Shown here in pieces: positions 24,279 to 31,487 of a stretch of 36,238 nucleotides of DNA. The position numbers and the translations under genes were made by a program. Under the pieces are notes generated by a model. The model made no database searches. It was not told where the DNA came from and saw only the letters and a program-made list of their open reading frames with translations. Position 1 is the stretch's first letter. Every line of letters begins with the position of its first letter. The stretch is from UBA5972 sp964588725 (GTDB lineage Bacteria > Pseudomonadota > Alphaproteobacteria > Rhodobacterales > Rhodobacteraceae). The stretch is taken from contig CAZPQL010000027.1 in NCBI GenBank assembly GCA_964588725.1, positions 1-36,238 of the forward strand, given 5' to 3'.

Positions 24279-25131
24279 TCTGCTGGGACCGCTGGTTGCG
24301 GGGTTTCATGCCTCGGGACGCTTAAGGGTTTGGTCCGTGGTAATCACGGTGTTTGGCGACGCGGTACAGCCGCGCGGCGGCCGGATTTCGGTGGCGCGAC
24401 TTCAGGCGGTTTTGGGGCGGCTAGGCGTTGCCCCCGGTGCGCTCCGCACCGCGTTGTCGCGCCTTGCCAAAGAGGGCTGGGTCGATCGCGAAAAACAGGG
24501 GCGGGTCAGTTATTACCGGCTAAGCGCGCGCGGTGTTGTGGAGTTCGATGCGGCGTCGGATCAGATTTTTGGCACCAGTGACGCGACCCCTTCGTCGCGC
24601 TATCTGATGGGGTACTGCACCGGCAAAACCGACGGCATCGCGGCGCATTCTGGCGCGATAGCGCTTGGGCCGGATGTATTTCTCTGGCCCGCCAACGACG
24701 CCCCAAACGGTGACTGGCTGGTGGCGCACAATATCGTGTCCGTGGCCGGTCAGCTGGGCAGCAAGCCTGCCAACGTGTTTACGCGCCTGTTATCAGAGCA
24801 GCAGCACGGGGAATACAAAAGTCTGATGCAAGATTTTGCTTCGCTGAATGCGGGCATCGCAGGTGAAATGTCGCCGCTGGACGCCTTTGCCGCCCGTATA
24901 TTGCTGATCCACCGCTGGCGGCGGCTGGTGCTGAGAAACCCGGATATACCGGCCGATCTGGTGCCTGACGACTGGCCCGCCGAGACGTGTCGCCGCGTTG
25001 TCGGATCGGTCTATCGGCGATTGTTAATGCCATCAGAAAGCTGGCTCAACGGGCCGCTGGAGTCTGGCGAACCGGCAATGCCGCCACCGGATTCACGTTT
25101 TGCGGCGCGGTTTTCCCGGTTTTCGGGATAG
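24268..25131 (+). CDS. paaX: PaaX-family transcriptional repressor
   Basis: PaaX represses phenylacetate genes and is released by phenylacetyl-CoA. The 287-residue product (ATG 24268) has the N-terminal winged-helix domain at about 20-90. Within it, VWSVVITVFGDAVQPRGGRI is the family start, and GVAPGALRTALSRLAKEGWV is the recognition part, followed by YYRLSARG. The C-terminal effector domain includes LLIHRWRRLVLRNPDIPADL and ends LVPDDWPAETCRRVVGSVYR, the usual PaaX C-terminal pattern. It overlaps the paaZ end by 11 bases, so regulator and target are co-translated. A TTG at 24262 is another possible start. The operator before paaA is its most likely target. Confidence 0.9.
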   Translation: MGVDLLGPLVAGFHASGRLRVWSVVITVFGDAVQPRGGRISVARLQAVLGRLGVAPGALRTALSRLAKEGWVDREKQGRVSYYRLSARGVVEFDAASDQIFGTSDATPSSRYLMGYCTGKTDGIAAHSGAIALGPDVFLWPANDAPNGDWLVAHNIVSVAGQLGSKPANVFTRLLSEQQHGEYKSLMQDFASLNAGIAGEMSPLDAFAARILLIHRWRRLVLRNPDIPADLVPDDWPAETCRRVVGSVYRRLLMPSESWLNGPLESGEPAMPPPDSRFAARFSRFSG

Positions 25132-25188
25132 GCCAATTAAAAAACACCGCCGGCCAATTTTTCTACTGATTTTGCCCTGCAGCAACGT

Positions 25189-25224
25189 GTTACAAAAAAA
25201 ACTTGATCACGAAATTTTTGTAAC
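25189..25224. promoter_or_regulatory. Perfect inverted repeat overlapping the paaA promoter (candidate operator)
   Basis: GTTACAAAAA (25189-25198) and TTTTTGTAAC (25215-25224) are perfect ten-base inverted arms with a 16-base centre containing TTGATCA. The centre holds the promoter -35 element, and the right arm fills most of the spacer, so a bound repressor would block RNA polymerase. The regulator encoded just upstream is PaaX-type, hence the likely binder, though this is inferred. Confidence 0.6.
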
Positions 25225-25231
25225 GTAATAT
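25203..25231 (+). promoter_or_regulatory. paaABCDE promoter
   Basis: TTGATC at 25203-25208 and TAATAT at 25226-25231 are separated by exactly 17 bases, a good sigma-70 promoter. Transcription would start near 25238, giving a leader of about 24 bases before the ATG at 25262. This also argues against using the TTG/GTG codons at 25235 and 25238 as starts. Confidence 0.6.
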
Positions 25232-25261
25232 GCATTGGTGAATTCACAAAGGCATCTGCAC

Positions 25262-26257
25262 ATGTATTCTCAGGGATTGATCGGGGCCGATACCAGTTCT
25301 GACGAAACGCCGGAATTTTTGGCCGCATTTCAGGCGCGTATAGACGCCGGCGAAAAAATCGAACCCAACGATGCGATGCCAGAGGGCTATCGCCGCACGC
25401 TCGTGCGTCAGATCGGCCAGCACGCCCATTCGGAAATCATCGGTATGCAGCCCGAAGGCAACTGGATCACCCGCGCGCCAACGCTGCGCCGCAAAGCGGC
25501 ACTGCTGGCCAAGGTGCAGGACGAAGCGGGGCACGGGCTGTACCTGTACTCTGCCGCCGAAACACTGGGTGTGTCGCGCGAAGAAATGACCGGCGAATTG
25601 CTGTCGGGCCACGCCAAATATTCGTCGATATTCAACTATCCAACGCTAAGCTGGGCCGATATGGGCACAATCGGCTGGCTGGTGGACGGGGCCGCGATCA
25701 TGAACCAGATCCCGCTGTGCCGTTGCTCGTTCGGGCCTTATGCGCGCGCCATGATCCGGGTGTGCAAAGAGGAAAGTTTCCACCAGCGTCAGGGCTATGA
25801 AATTCTGCTGACCTTGTGCAGAGGAAGCGCAGAGCAAAAAGACATGGCGCAGGACTCGTTGAATCGTTTCTGGTGGCCCTCGTTGATGATGTTTGGACCA
25901 AGCGACGGGGCGTCAACCCATTCGGACCAGAACATGCTGTGGAAAATCAAGCGGTTTACCAACGACGCGCTGCGCCAGAAATTTGTCGATGCGACAGTGC
26001 CACAAGCCAAAATTCTGGGTCTGGAAATCCCTGACCCCGACCTGAAATGGGACGACAGCCTGAACGACGGGCAGGGTGGCTATGCTTACGGCGAAATCGA
26101 CTGGGACGAATTCTGGCGCGTGGTCAAAGGTGGCGGGATCATGAACCGCGACCGGATCAAAACCTATAAGAAATCCACATCTGAAGGCGCGTGGGTCCGC
26201 GAGGCCGCGATGGCGTTTGCCGCAAAGGAAAACGCGCGGAAAATGGCGGCGGAATGA
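25262..26257 (+). CDS. paaA: Phenylacetyl-CoA 1,2-epoxidase catalytic subunit
   Basis: PaaA is the di-iron oxygenase subunit of the PaaABCE complex that epoxidises the ring of phenylacetyl-CoA. From ATG 25262, with AAAGG upstream, it has 331 residues. The carboxylate-bridged di-iron ligands lie in the ferritin-like helices, seen as HAHSEIIGMQPEGNW, AKVQDEAGHGLYLY and RVCKEESFHQRQGYEIL. The substrate-pocket segment AALLAKVQDEAGH is typical. It is the first gene of paaABCDE and is preceded by a strong promoter nested in an inverted repeat. The gene overlaps paaB by four bases. Confidence 0.96.
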   Translation: MYSQGLIGADTSSDETPEFLAAFQARIDAGEKIEPNDAMPEGYRRTLVRQIGQHAHSEIIGMQPEGNWITRAPTLRRKAALLAKVQDEAGHGLYLYSAAETLGVSREEMTGELLSGHAKYSSIFNYPTLSWADMGTIGWLVDGAAIMNQIPLCRCSFGPYARAMIRVCKEESFHQRQGYEILLTLCRGSAEQKDMAQDSLNRFWWPSLMMFGPSDGASTHSDQNMLWKIKRFTNDALRQKFVDATVPQAKILGLEIPDPDLKWDDSLNDGQGGYAYGEIDWDEFWRVVKGGGIMNRDRIKTYKKSTSEGAWVREAAMAFAAKENARKMAAE

Positions 26258-26562
26258 TGGCTGACGACACGAAACCCAAAGTTCAAAACCTGCCGCTGTG
26301 GGAGGTGTTTATCCGCCCGCGCACGGGTCTGGCGCACAAACATTGCGGATCACTCCATGCCTCTGACGCGGTGCTGGCAATGCAAGCCGCCCGCGATACC
26401 TACACACGGCGCGGCGAAGGGCAATCTGTCTGGGTGGTACGTTCGTCTGATATTGCCGCGTCCGACCCCGACAGAGCCGCCGAAAACTTTGATCCGGCGT
26501 TGGAAAAAATCTATCGCCACCCGTCGTTTTACGACATTCCCGACGACGTGGGGCATATGTGA
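26254..26562 (+). CDS. paaB: Phenylacetyl-CoA epoxidase subunit B
   Basis: PaaB is the small structural subunit of the epoxidase complex. The 102-residue product has the family start LPLWEVFIRPRTGLAHKHCG, then SLHASDAVLAMQAARDTYTR, and RGEGQSVWVVRSSDI. Its ATG at 26254 overlaps the paaA stop (ATGA), and an ATG three bases later is equally possible. Its own TGA overlaps the paaC ATG by one base. Confidence 0.95.
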   Translation: MMADDTKPKVQNLPLWEVFIRPRTGLAHKHCGSLHASDAVLAMQAARDTYTRRGEGQSVWVVRSSDIAASDPDRAAENFDPALEKIYRHPSFYDIPDDVGHM

Positions 26563-27314
26563 TGGACAGCACATTGTTCGCAGCGCTGATCGAATTGGCG
26601 GATGACCATTTGATCCTTGGTCAACGGGTATCGGAATGGTGCGGCAAGGGGCCTATACTGGAAGAAGATCTTGCCATGTCCAATATGGCGCTGGATATGA
26701 TCGGGCAGGCACGCGGGCTGTTTTCTTATGCTGGCGAAGTCGAGCGCAAAGGGCGCAGCGAGGACGATCTGGCCTATCTCCGTCTGGAAAAAGATTACCG
26801 CAATTGCCTGCTGGTCGAGCGGCCCAATGATGATTTTGCCCATACCATGCTGCGGCAATTTTATTTCGCGGCGTTTATGGAACCTTACTGGCAGTCCACC
26901 GCGGAGCTGCAAGACGCGACTTTGCGCGGGTTAGCCGGCAAGGCGGTCAAAGAGGCGGCTTATCATATTCGCCACACCGGTGAATGGATTATCCGCATGG
27001 GCGACGGCACCGCAGAAAGCGCTGCGCGCATGGCAGCGGCGGTCAACAATCTGCATATTTATACTGGTGAGCTGTTTGAGATGTCAGATGCGGCGACCGC
27101 CTGTGCCGAACAGTGTTTGCTGCCCGACCGCGCCAAACTTCGTGCGGCGTGGACGGCAACCGTCGATCCGATATTTGCGCGCGCGCGGCTTAACACGCCC
27201 GACGTGGAGTTTCCGCAGTCCGGGGGGCGCAGCGGCCAGCACGGCGAAGAAATGGGGCATATTCTGGCTGAACTGCAGTACGTGCAGCGCGCCTATCCGG
27301 GGCTGACGTGGTAG
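26562..27314 (+). CDS. paaC: Phenylacetyl-CoA epoxidase subunit C
   Basis: PaaC is a ferritin-like partner of PaaA without a metal site of its own, needed for the structure of the oxygenase. The 250-residue product has LIELADDHLILGQRVSEWCG, the EEDLAMSNMALDMIGQARGL helix, and DFAHTMLRQFYFAAFMEPYW. Near the C-terminus is GEEMGHILAELQYVQRAYPG. The ATG at 26562 overlaps the paaB TGA, and the stop overlaps paaD by seven bases. Confidence 0.95.
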   Translation: MDSTLFAALIELADDHLILGQRVSEWCGKGPILEEDLAMSNMALDMIGQARGLFSYAGEVERKGRSEDDLAYLRLEKDYRNCLLVERPNDDFAHTMLRQFYFAAFMEPYWQSTAELQDATLRGLAGKAVKEAAYHIRHTGEWIIRMGDGTAESAARMAAAVNNLHIYTGELFEMSDAATACAEQCLLPDRAKLRAAWTATVDPIFARARLNTPDVEFPQSGGRSGQHGEEMGHILAELQYVQRAYPGLTW

Positions 27315-27802
27315 CTTTGGCGCGGAATGCGCAGGCCTTGGCCTGGGCTGCAGCAAGCGCGGTGCCTGATCCCGAAGTGCCCTGTGTGACGGTGGCCGAT
27401 CTGGGGATTTTACGCGGCGTGACTGTGCACGGCGATCTGGCCATTGCGGATGTGACGCCGACATATTCCGGCTGCCCCGCAGTATTGGCCATTGAACTGG
27501 CAATCGAAGTTGCGCTGAATGACGCGGGTTTCACCGCGCAGATCAACCGGATCATGGAACCGGCGTGGACCACCGACTGGATCACACCTGAAGGACACGA
27601 AAAATTGCGTGCCTATGGTATTGCGCCGCCTTTGAAAGCAGCAAAGTCCAAACGGGCGCTGTTTTCGCGCGACGTGATTGCCTGTCCGCAGTGCGGGTCT
27701 GCAAACACCGAAAAGCTGTCGGAATTCGGGTCGACCGCATGCAAAGCGCAATTCCGATGTCGCGCGTGTCGCGAACCTTTCGACTATTTCAAGTGCATTT
27801 AG
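27308..27802 (+). CDS. paaD: PaaD, DUF59/MIP18-type maturation protein with zinc finger
   Basis: PaaD is required for the epoxidase, probably by supporting iron-sulfur or metal assembly. The 164-residue product has an N-terminal MIP18/DUF59 domain (PDPEVPCVTVADLGILRGV, then TPTYSGCPA with the conserved Cys) and a C-terminal four-cysteine site, Cys126-Cys129 (CPQCGS) and Cys151-Cys154 (CRAC). The start is GTG at 27308, inside the end of paaC. It is nine bases ahead of paaE. Confidence 0.94.
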   Translation: MVALARNAQALAWAAASAVPDPEVPCVTVADLGILRGVTVHGDLAIADVTPTYSGCPAVLAIELAIEVALNDAGFTAQINRIMEPAWTTDWITPEGHEKLRAYGIAPPLKAAKSKRALFSRDVIACPQCGSANTEKLSEFGSTACKAQFRCRACREPFDYFKCI

Positions 27803-27811
27803 GACACTGCG

Positions 27812-28891
27812 ATGGCGCCGAGATTTCATTCCTTGACAGTGGTCGACATCAGGCACGACACAGTCGATTCCGTGGTTATTTCCCTTGGCGTTCCGGCGGC
27901 TTTGCAACCCGAATTTGCGTTCCAACCCGGACAATATCTGACTTTGCGCGCTGTGGTGGACGGGAAGGATATTCGCCGCTCGTATTCTATTTCTTCGCTG
28001 CCGTCTGATCCAATATTACGCGTCGGCGTGCGAAAGGTGGACGGAGGTGCATTTTCGGGATTTGCCAACGGGTCGCTATCGCCCGGTGAAAGACTTTCGG
28101 TAATGACACCTCAGGGCAAATTTATCGCCAAGACCGGAACAGCAGCGAAATATCTGCTGATCGCGGCGGGTTCCGGGATCACACCGATGATGTCGATTGC
28201 AGGGGCGACGTTGGCGCAGCATGGCCAAGCGGAAATCACCATGGTTTACGGCAACCGGCAGACCGGAACGATCATGTTCAAAAACGACCTTGAAGCCATG
28301 AAAGACCGGTTCTTGGACCGTTTGACGGTCCTGCATCTGCTGTCGCGCGAAGAACAGGATGTGCCGCTGCTCAACGGTCGGATAGATGGCACCAGAATAA
28401 AAGCCCTAAGTCGGGCGGGCGCAATTGATGCGCGGGTGGCCGATGCGGTTTTTCTATGCGGGCCGGGCGAAATGATAAAAGACGTCAGAACCGCGCTTAC
28501 GTCGCTGGGTGTTGATAAAGACGTTATTCGCTCGGAGCTGTTTACCCCCGCTGACGGGGGAAAAGCCAAGCCGCGGGTCTCGGCCAAAGTTGCGGAAATT
28601 GCGCGCGGCGGTGCGCGTATCGAGATCGTTCTGGACGGATCACGCAAAAAGTTCTCTTTGTCGCAAGAGGGTGAATCGGTTTTGGACGCGGCCAGGAAAC
28701 ACGGCATAGAGCTGCCGTTTTCCTGTGCGGGCGGCATGTGCTGTACCTGCCGGTGCAAAGTGATTTCGGGGTCGGCTGAGATGGCGGTGAACTATTCGCT
28801 GGAGGCGTGGGAGATCAAAGACGGCTTTACTCTGGCTTGTCAGGCACGTCCCACGACCCCCAAATTGGTACTGGATTTTGATGCCAGTTGA
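27812..28891 (+). CDS. paaE: Phenylacetyl-CoA epoxidase reductase subunit
   Basis: PaaE passes electrons from NADPH to the di-iron centre of PaaA. The 359-residue chain has an FAD domain (FQPGQYLTLRA and RRSYSISSLP), an NAD(P) domain (LLIAAGSGITPMMSIAG, then MVYGNRQTGTIMF), and a C-terminal plant-type ferredoxin domain. The ferredoxin cysteines are Cys305, Cys310 and Cys313 (CAGGMCCTC) and Cys343 (LACQARP). It ends the paaABCDE operon. The TTGACA of the next promoter overlaps its stop codon. Confidence 0.96.
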   Translation: MAPRFHSLTVVDIRHDTVDSVVISLGVPAALQPEFAFQPGQYLTLRAVVDGKDIRRSYSISSLPSDPILRVGVRKVDGGAFSGFANGSLSPGERLSVMTPQGKFIAKTGTAAKYLLIAAGSGITPMMSIAGATLAQHGQAEITMVYGNRQTGTIMFKNDLEAMKDRFLDRLTVLHLLSREEQDVPLLNGRIDGTRIKALSRAGAIDARVADAVFLCGPGEMIKDVRTALTSLGVDKDVIRSELFTPADGGKAKPRVSAKVAEIARGGARIEIVLDGSRKKFSLSQEGESVLDAARKHGIELPFSCAGGMCCTCRCKVISGSAEMAVNYSLEAWEIKDGFTLACQARPTTPKLVLDFDAS

Positions 28892-28916
28892 CATTTATTT
28901 AACGAATCAGTAAATT
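28888..28916 (+). promoter_or_regulatory. Promoter of the arsR-type operon
   Basis: A consensus TTGACA at 28888-28893 overlaps the paaE stop codon and is followed, after 17 bases, by TAAATT at 28911-28916. Direct TTAACG copies at 28899-28904 and 28915-28920, and an ATTTA/TAAAT inverted pair (28893-28897 and 28911-28915), lie over the promoter and could bind the ArsR protein. Autoregulation is inferred. Confidence 0.6.
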
Positions 28917-28945
28917 AACGTCAACAATAACCAATCCAGAACGAT

Positions 28946-29284
28946 ATGACGCAGCTTACCAACACTTTTTCAGCTCTTGGCGACGACATTAGATTTGCGA
29001 TCGTCGAGCGCTTGCTTAACGAAGGCGAGCTTTCGGCAGGAGAGTTGCAACAGGTGGCCGATGTGTCCGCCCCGGCGATCTCGCGGCATTTGAAAGTCTT
29101 ACGCCGTGCAGGTGTCATCCGCCAGCGGGTCGACCGCCAGCGGCGGTTGTACACGGTTGAAAAGGATGCGGTGCAGTCGATCCGCGATTGGATCGAGAAA
29201 CACAGGAAATTCTGGAACACCAGCCTTGACCGTTTGGAAGAGGCGCTGAAATCAAGGAAAACCGATGGCCGAACTGACGATTGA
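28946..29284 (+). CDS. ArsR-family winged-helix regulator
   Basis: The 112-residue product has the ArsR winged helix: ALGDDIRFAIVERLLNEGEL, the recognition helix in VSAPAISRHLKVLRRAGVI, and the wing RQRVDRQRRLYTVE. There are no cysteine pairs typical of metal sensors, so it is more like the SdpR/YceK group usually found beside AHSA1-type genes. It overlaps the next gene by 20 bases. The likely targets are its own promoter and the two genes behind it. Confidence 0.93.
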   Translation: MTQLTNTFSALGDDIRFAIVERLLNEGELSAGELQQVADVSAPAISRHLKVLRRAGVIRQRVDRQRRLYTVEKDAVQSIRDWIEKHRKFWNTSLDRLEEALKSRKTDGRTDD

Positions 29285-29696
29285 GCGGGTGCTCGACGCC
29301 GATCTGGAAACCGTGTTCGCGTTTATTTCTCAACCGCAGCATTTGCTAAAATGGTGGGGTCCCGAAGGAATTACATTGCCTGACTATTCGCTTGATTTTA
29401 CGACGACCGGTCCATGGCATTCGGTGATGAAAAGATCGGATGGCGGCTCTGTCAAAGTATCGGGACAGGTGACGCATGTGAACGCACCTCGTTCGCTTGG
29501 GTTTACATGGGCGTGGCACAATGAGGACCGCGATCGCGGTCCGGATTCGCACGTGACGCTTTCGCTGCAAGATGCCGGCGACGGAAAAACCGCATTTCGC
29601 CTTTATCATACCGAATTGGCCGACGACGCATCGGCGGCCGCGCATACCGATGGCTGGACGTCATCGCTGCGTAAATTAGAGCGCTTGGCCGCGTAA
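29265..29696 (+). CDS. AHSA1/SRPBCC-domain protein
   Basis: This 143-residue protein has the START/SRPBCC ligand-binding fold of the AHSA1 (activator of Hsp90 ATPase homologue) group. It has the typical start IERVLDADLETVFAFIS, then LLKWWGPEGITLPDYSLDF, and the core GQVTHVNAPRSLGFTWAW. The C-terminal long helix DGWTSSLRKLERL closes the cavity. Function within this group is mostly unknown. It overlaps the ArsR gene by 20 bases and leads into the YciI-like gene. Confidence 0.9.
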   Translation: MAELTIERVLDADLETVFAFISQPQHLLKWWGPEGITLPDYSLDFTTTGPWHSVMKRSDGGSVKVSGQVTHVNAPRSLGFTWAWHNEDRDRGPDSHVTLSLQDAGDGKTAFRLYHTELADDASAAAHTDGWTSSLRKLERLAA

Positions 29697-29721
29697 AACT
29701 CAGCAACCAGTGGAGGACAAA

Positions 29722-30012
29722 ATGACAAAATTCATTTACGTTTATTCGGGAGGCAAAGCACCCGAATCGCCTGAAGAGGGCAAAGAAGTCATGGCGAAAT
29801 GGATGGCGTGGTTCGGGTCAATGGGCGACGCTGTGGTCGACGGTGGCAATCCTCTGGGCGACACGGAAACGCTGGGCCCGGACGGCACCAGCGCGTCAGG
29901 GTACAGCCTTGTGCAAGCTGACGATCTGGCGGCTGCTGTGAAAATGGCAGAAGGTTGTCCCATGCTGTCTGACGGCGGTTCTGTGCAGGTGTCCGAGTGT
30001 CTGGACATGTGA
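29722..30012 (+). CDS. YciI-like (YCII/DGPF-type) small protein
   Basis: The start at 29722 is fixed by a GGAGG about seven bases upstream, giving 96 residues (MTKFIYVYSGGKAPESPEEG). The pattern MAKWMAWFGSMGDAVVDGGN, then GYSLVQADDLAAAVKMAEGC and GGSVQVSECLDM, is that of the YCII/DGPF dimeric alpha-beta barrel proteins. No catalytic role is established for them. It is the third gene of the ArsR-led unit and converges on znuA with only six bases between the stops. Confidence 0.88.
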   Translation: MTKFIYVYSGGKAPESPEEGKEVMAKWMAWFGSMGDAVVDGGNPLGDTETLGPDGTSASGYSLVQADDLAAAVKMAEGCPMLSDGGSVQVSECLDM

Positions 30013-30018
30013 CAGGCA

Positions 30019-30912
30019 TCAGGGAGTCACGCAGTCCGCGAATTTCTGCCCAAGCGATCTTAGAAAATCGGGGTATGAAAGACCGCTCTGATCACTGACC
30101 AATGGACTTATGACTACCGCGCGCGCGCCTTTGAGATCCAGCAAAGGTTGGGCAGCGGACCGCGCGCTCTGACGATCAAGAACGACACAAAAATCACCGG
30201 CCTGACGCAGCGCTCTGGTCAGATCAAGCATGGGGCCAAGCGCCGGGTTTTCCTGATCTCCCGTGGTGGCCGCGCCCAGCGGGATCAGTTTGAAATGCCG
30301 TTCAAAATACTGGAAAGCGTCGTGGTACTGAACGAATGGTAAGCGGTCTTCGGTGAACATGGCGTCGACGTCTGTCTGCGCGCGGGTAATTTCGCTGCTA
30401 AGATTGGCGGCATTTTCTGCAAAAAGCGCGGCGTTATCGGGGTCGGCAAATTTTAGTCGGGCCGTAATTGTATCAACCCAGGCTAGCGCGTTTGCAGGAC
30501 TCAGCCAGATGTGCGGATCGACAGAATGCTGCGGTTCGCCGTTCAGAAATAAGCCGGGCGCCCGCAATTTGAGCGTTGTCAGATTCGGTACACTATCAAG
30601 TCGTAGCGATCTGGCGAACAAATCGTCCTGCGCCATCAACTTCGCCAGCCCCGGACTGGCCAGTGGGCCGACCCAGATTATCAGGTCGGCGGTTTGCAGT
30701 TTTCTGATATCCGAAGGACGCAGCGCGAAATCATGCGGGGATGTACTGCCTTTGATCAGCTGACGTGGTGCCGTTGTGTCGCCGGTAATCGCGGTGACAA
30801 TGGCGTGGACCGGCGCGATGTCAGTGACAACTGCCAGCCCCCCTGACCACGCGTGATTTGGCAAGAGTATAAACAGCAAAAGCGCAAAAATATTGGCTAC
30901 GGGAGGTTTCAT
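30019..30912 (-). CDS. znuA: Zinc ABC transporter substrate-binding protein
   Basis: ZnuA captures zinc in the periplasm and delivers it to ZnuB. The 297-residue precursor has a signal peptide (VANIFALLLFILLPNHAWSG, cleavage near 23). The three zinc-ligand histidines typical of the family are in STSPHDFALRPSD, VDPHIWLSPANA and VQYHDAFQYFERHF. The histidine-rich loop usually found between the first two ligands is absent: that region reads APGLFLNGEPQHSVDPH. It is divergent from zur-znuC-znuB across a Zur-like palindrome, so zinc should repress both arms. Confidence 0.93.
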   Translation of the reverse strand: MKPPVANIFALLLFILLPNHAWSGGLAVVTDIAPVHAIVTAITGDTTAPRQLIKGSTSPHDFALRPSDIRKLQTADLIIWVGPLASPGLAKLMAQDDLFARSLRLDSVPNLTTLKLRAPGLFLNGEPQHSVDPHIWLSPANALAWVDTITARLKFADPDNAALFAENAANLSSEITRAQTDVDAMFTEDRLPFVQYHDAFQYFERHFKLIPLGAATTGDQENPALGPMLDLTRALRQAGDFCVVLDRQSARSAAQPLLDLKGARAVVISPLVSDQSGLSYPDFLRSLGQKFADCVTP

Positions 30913-30957
30913 CGAATGTGCCGTCTTGTATTGATCCGGTCAGCTCTATAAACGATA

Positions 30958-30972
30958 TGTTATACAGTAACA
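30958..30972. promoter_or_regulatory. Zur-like operator between znuA and zur
   Basis: TGTTA-TACAG-TAACA is a perfect five-base inverted repeat with a five-base centre. It sits in the 74-base gap between the divergent znuA and zur starts and resembles the AT-rich GTTATA-type palindromes bound by alphaproteobacterial Zur. One site could control both directions. Confidence 0.6.
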
Positions 30973-30986
30973 ACAGTGACGTTGAA

Positions 30987-31487
30987 ATGCCCACAGCTTC
31001 CAGCCCGCCGGCCAATGTATTTACGCAACACGATCATCACGAATGCCGCGTCGGCGGTATGCAGGGTGTCCGCGATTACTGTCGTGATAAAGGTTTGCGC
31101 TTAACACCCGTGCGGGCGCGGGTGCTTGAGATTTTGCTGGAAGAGCACAAGGCGCTTGGGGCGTACGACATATTGGGCCGCCTGCAGTCAGAGCAATTGG
31201 GCAGCCAGCCGCCGGTGGTGTATCGTGCGCTTGATTTTCTGGGCACGCACGGCTTCGTGCATCGGCTGGAACGTTTGAATGCCTTCACGGCCTGCGCCGA
31301 TCCGCAAAGGGGTCACGATCCGGTGTTTCTGATCTGCACCGACTGTCTGACCGTTGCCGAAACTTTGATTGACGAACCGGACGCAGGGCTGAACCACACC
31401 GTGGGTGCGCTGGGCTTCAAAGTGACGTCGCGCATGATCGAATTTTTCGGTTTGTGCCCCGACTGTCAAAACGTGAACGCGCCATGA
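30987..31487 (+). CDS. zur: Zinc uptake regulator Zur (Fur family)
   Basis: Zur is the zinc-responsive Fur-family repressor. From ATG 30987 it has 166 residues; the earlier ATG at 30957 would place the operator inside the gene. The N-terminus is metal-rich (FTQHDHHEC). The winged-helix part has DKGLRLTPVRARVLEILLEE, ALGAYDILGRL and PPVVYRALDFLGTHGFVHRL. The two structural CxxC pairs are Cys117/Cys120 (ICTDC) and Cys157/Cys160 (LCPDC). The TGA overlaps the znuC ATG (ATGA). A zinc rather than iron specificity follows from the znu neighbours. Confidence 0.93.
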   Translation: MPTASSPPANVFTQHDHHECRVGGMQGVRDYCRDKGLRLTPVRARVLEILLEEHKALGAYDILGRLQSEQLGSQPPVVYRALDFLGTHGFVHRLERLNAFTACADPQRGHDPVFLICTDCLTVAETLIDEPDAGLNHTVGALGFKVTSRMIEFFGLCPDCQNVNAP

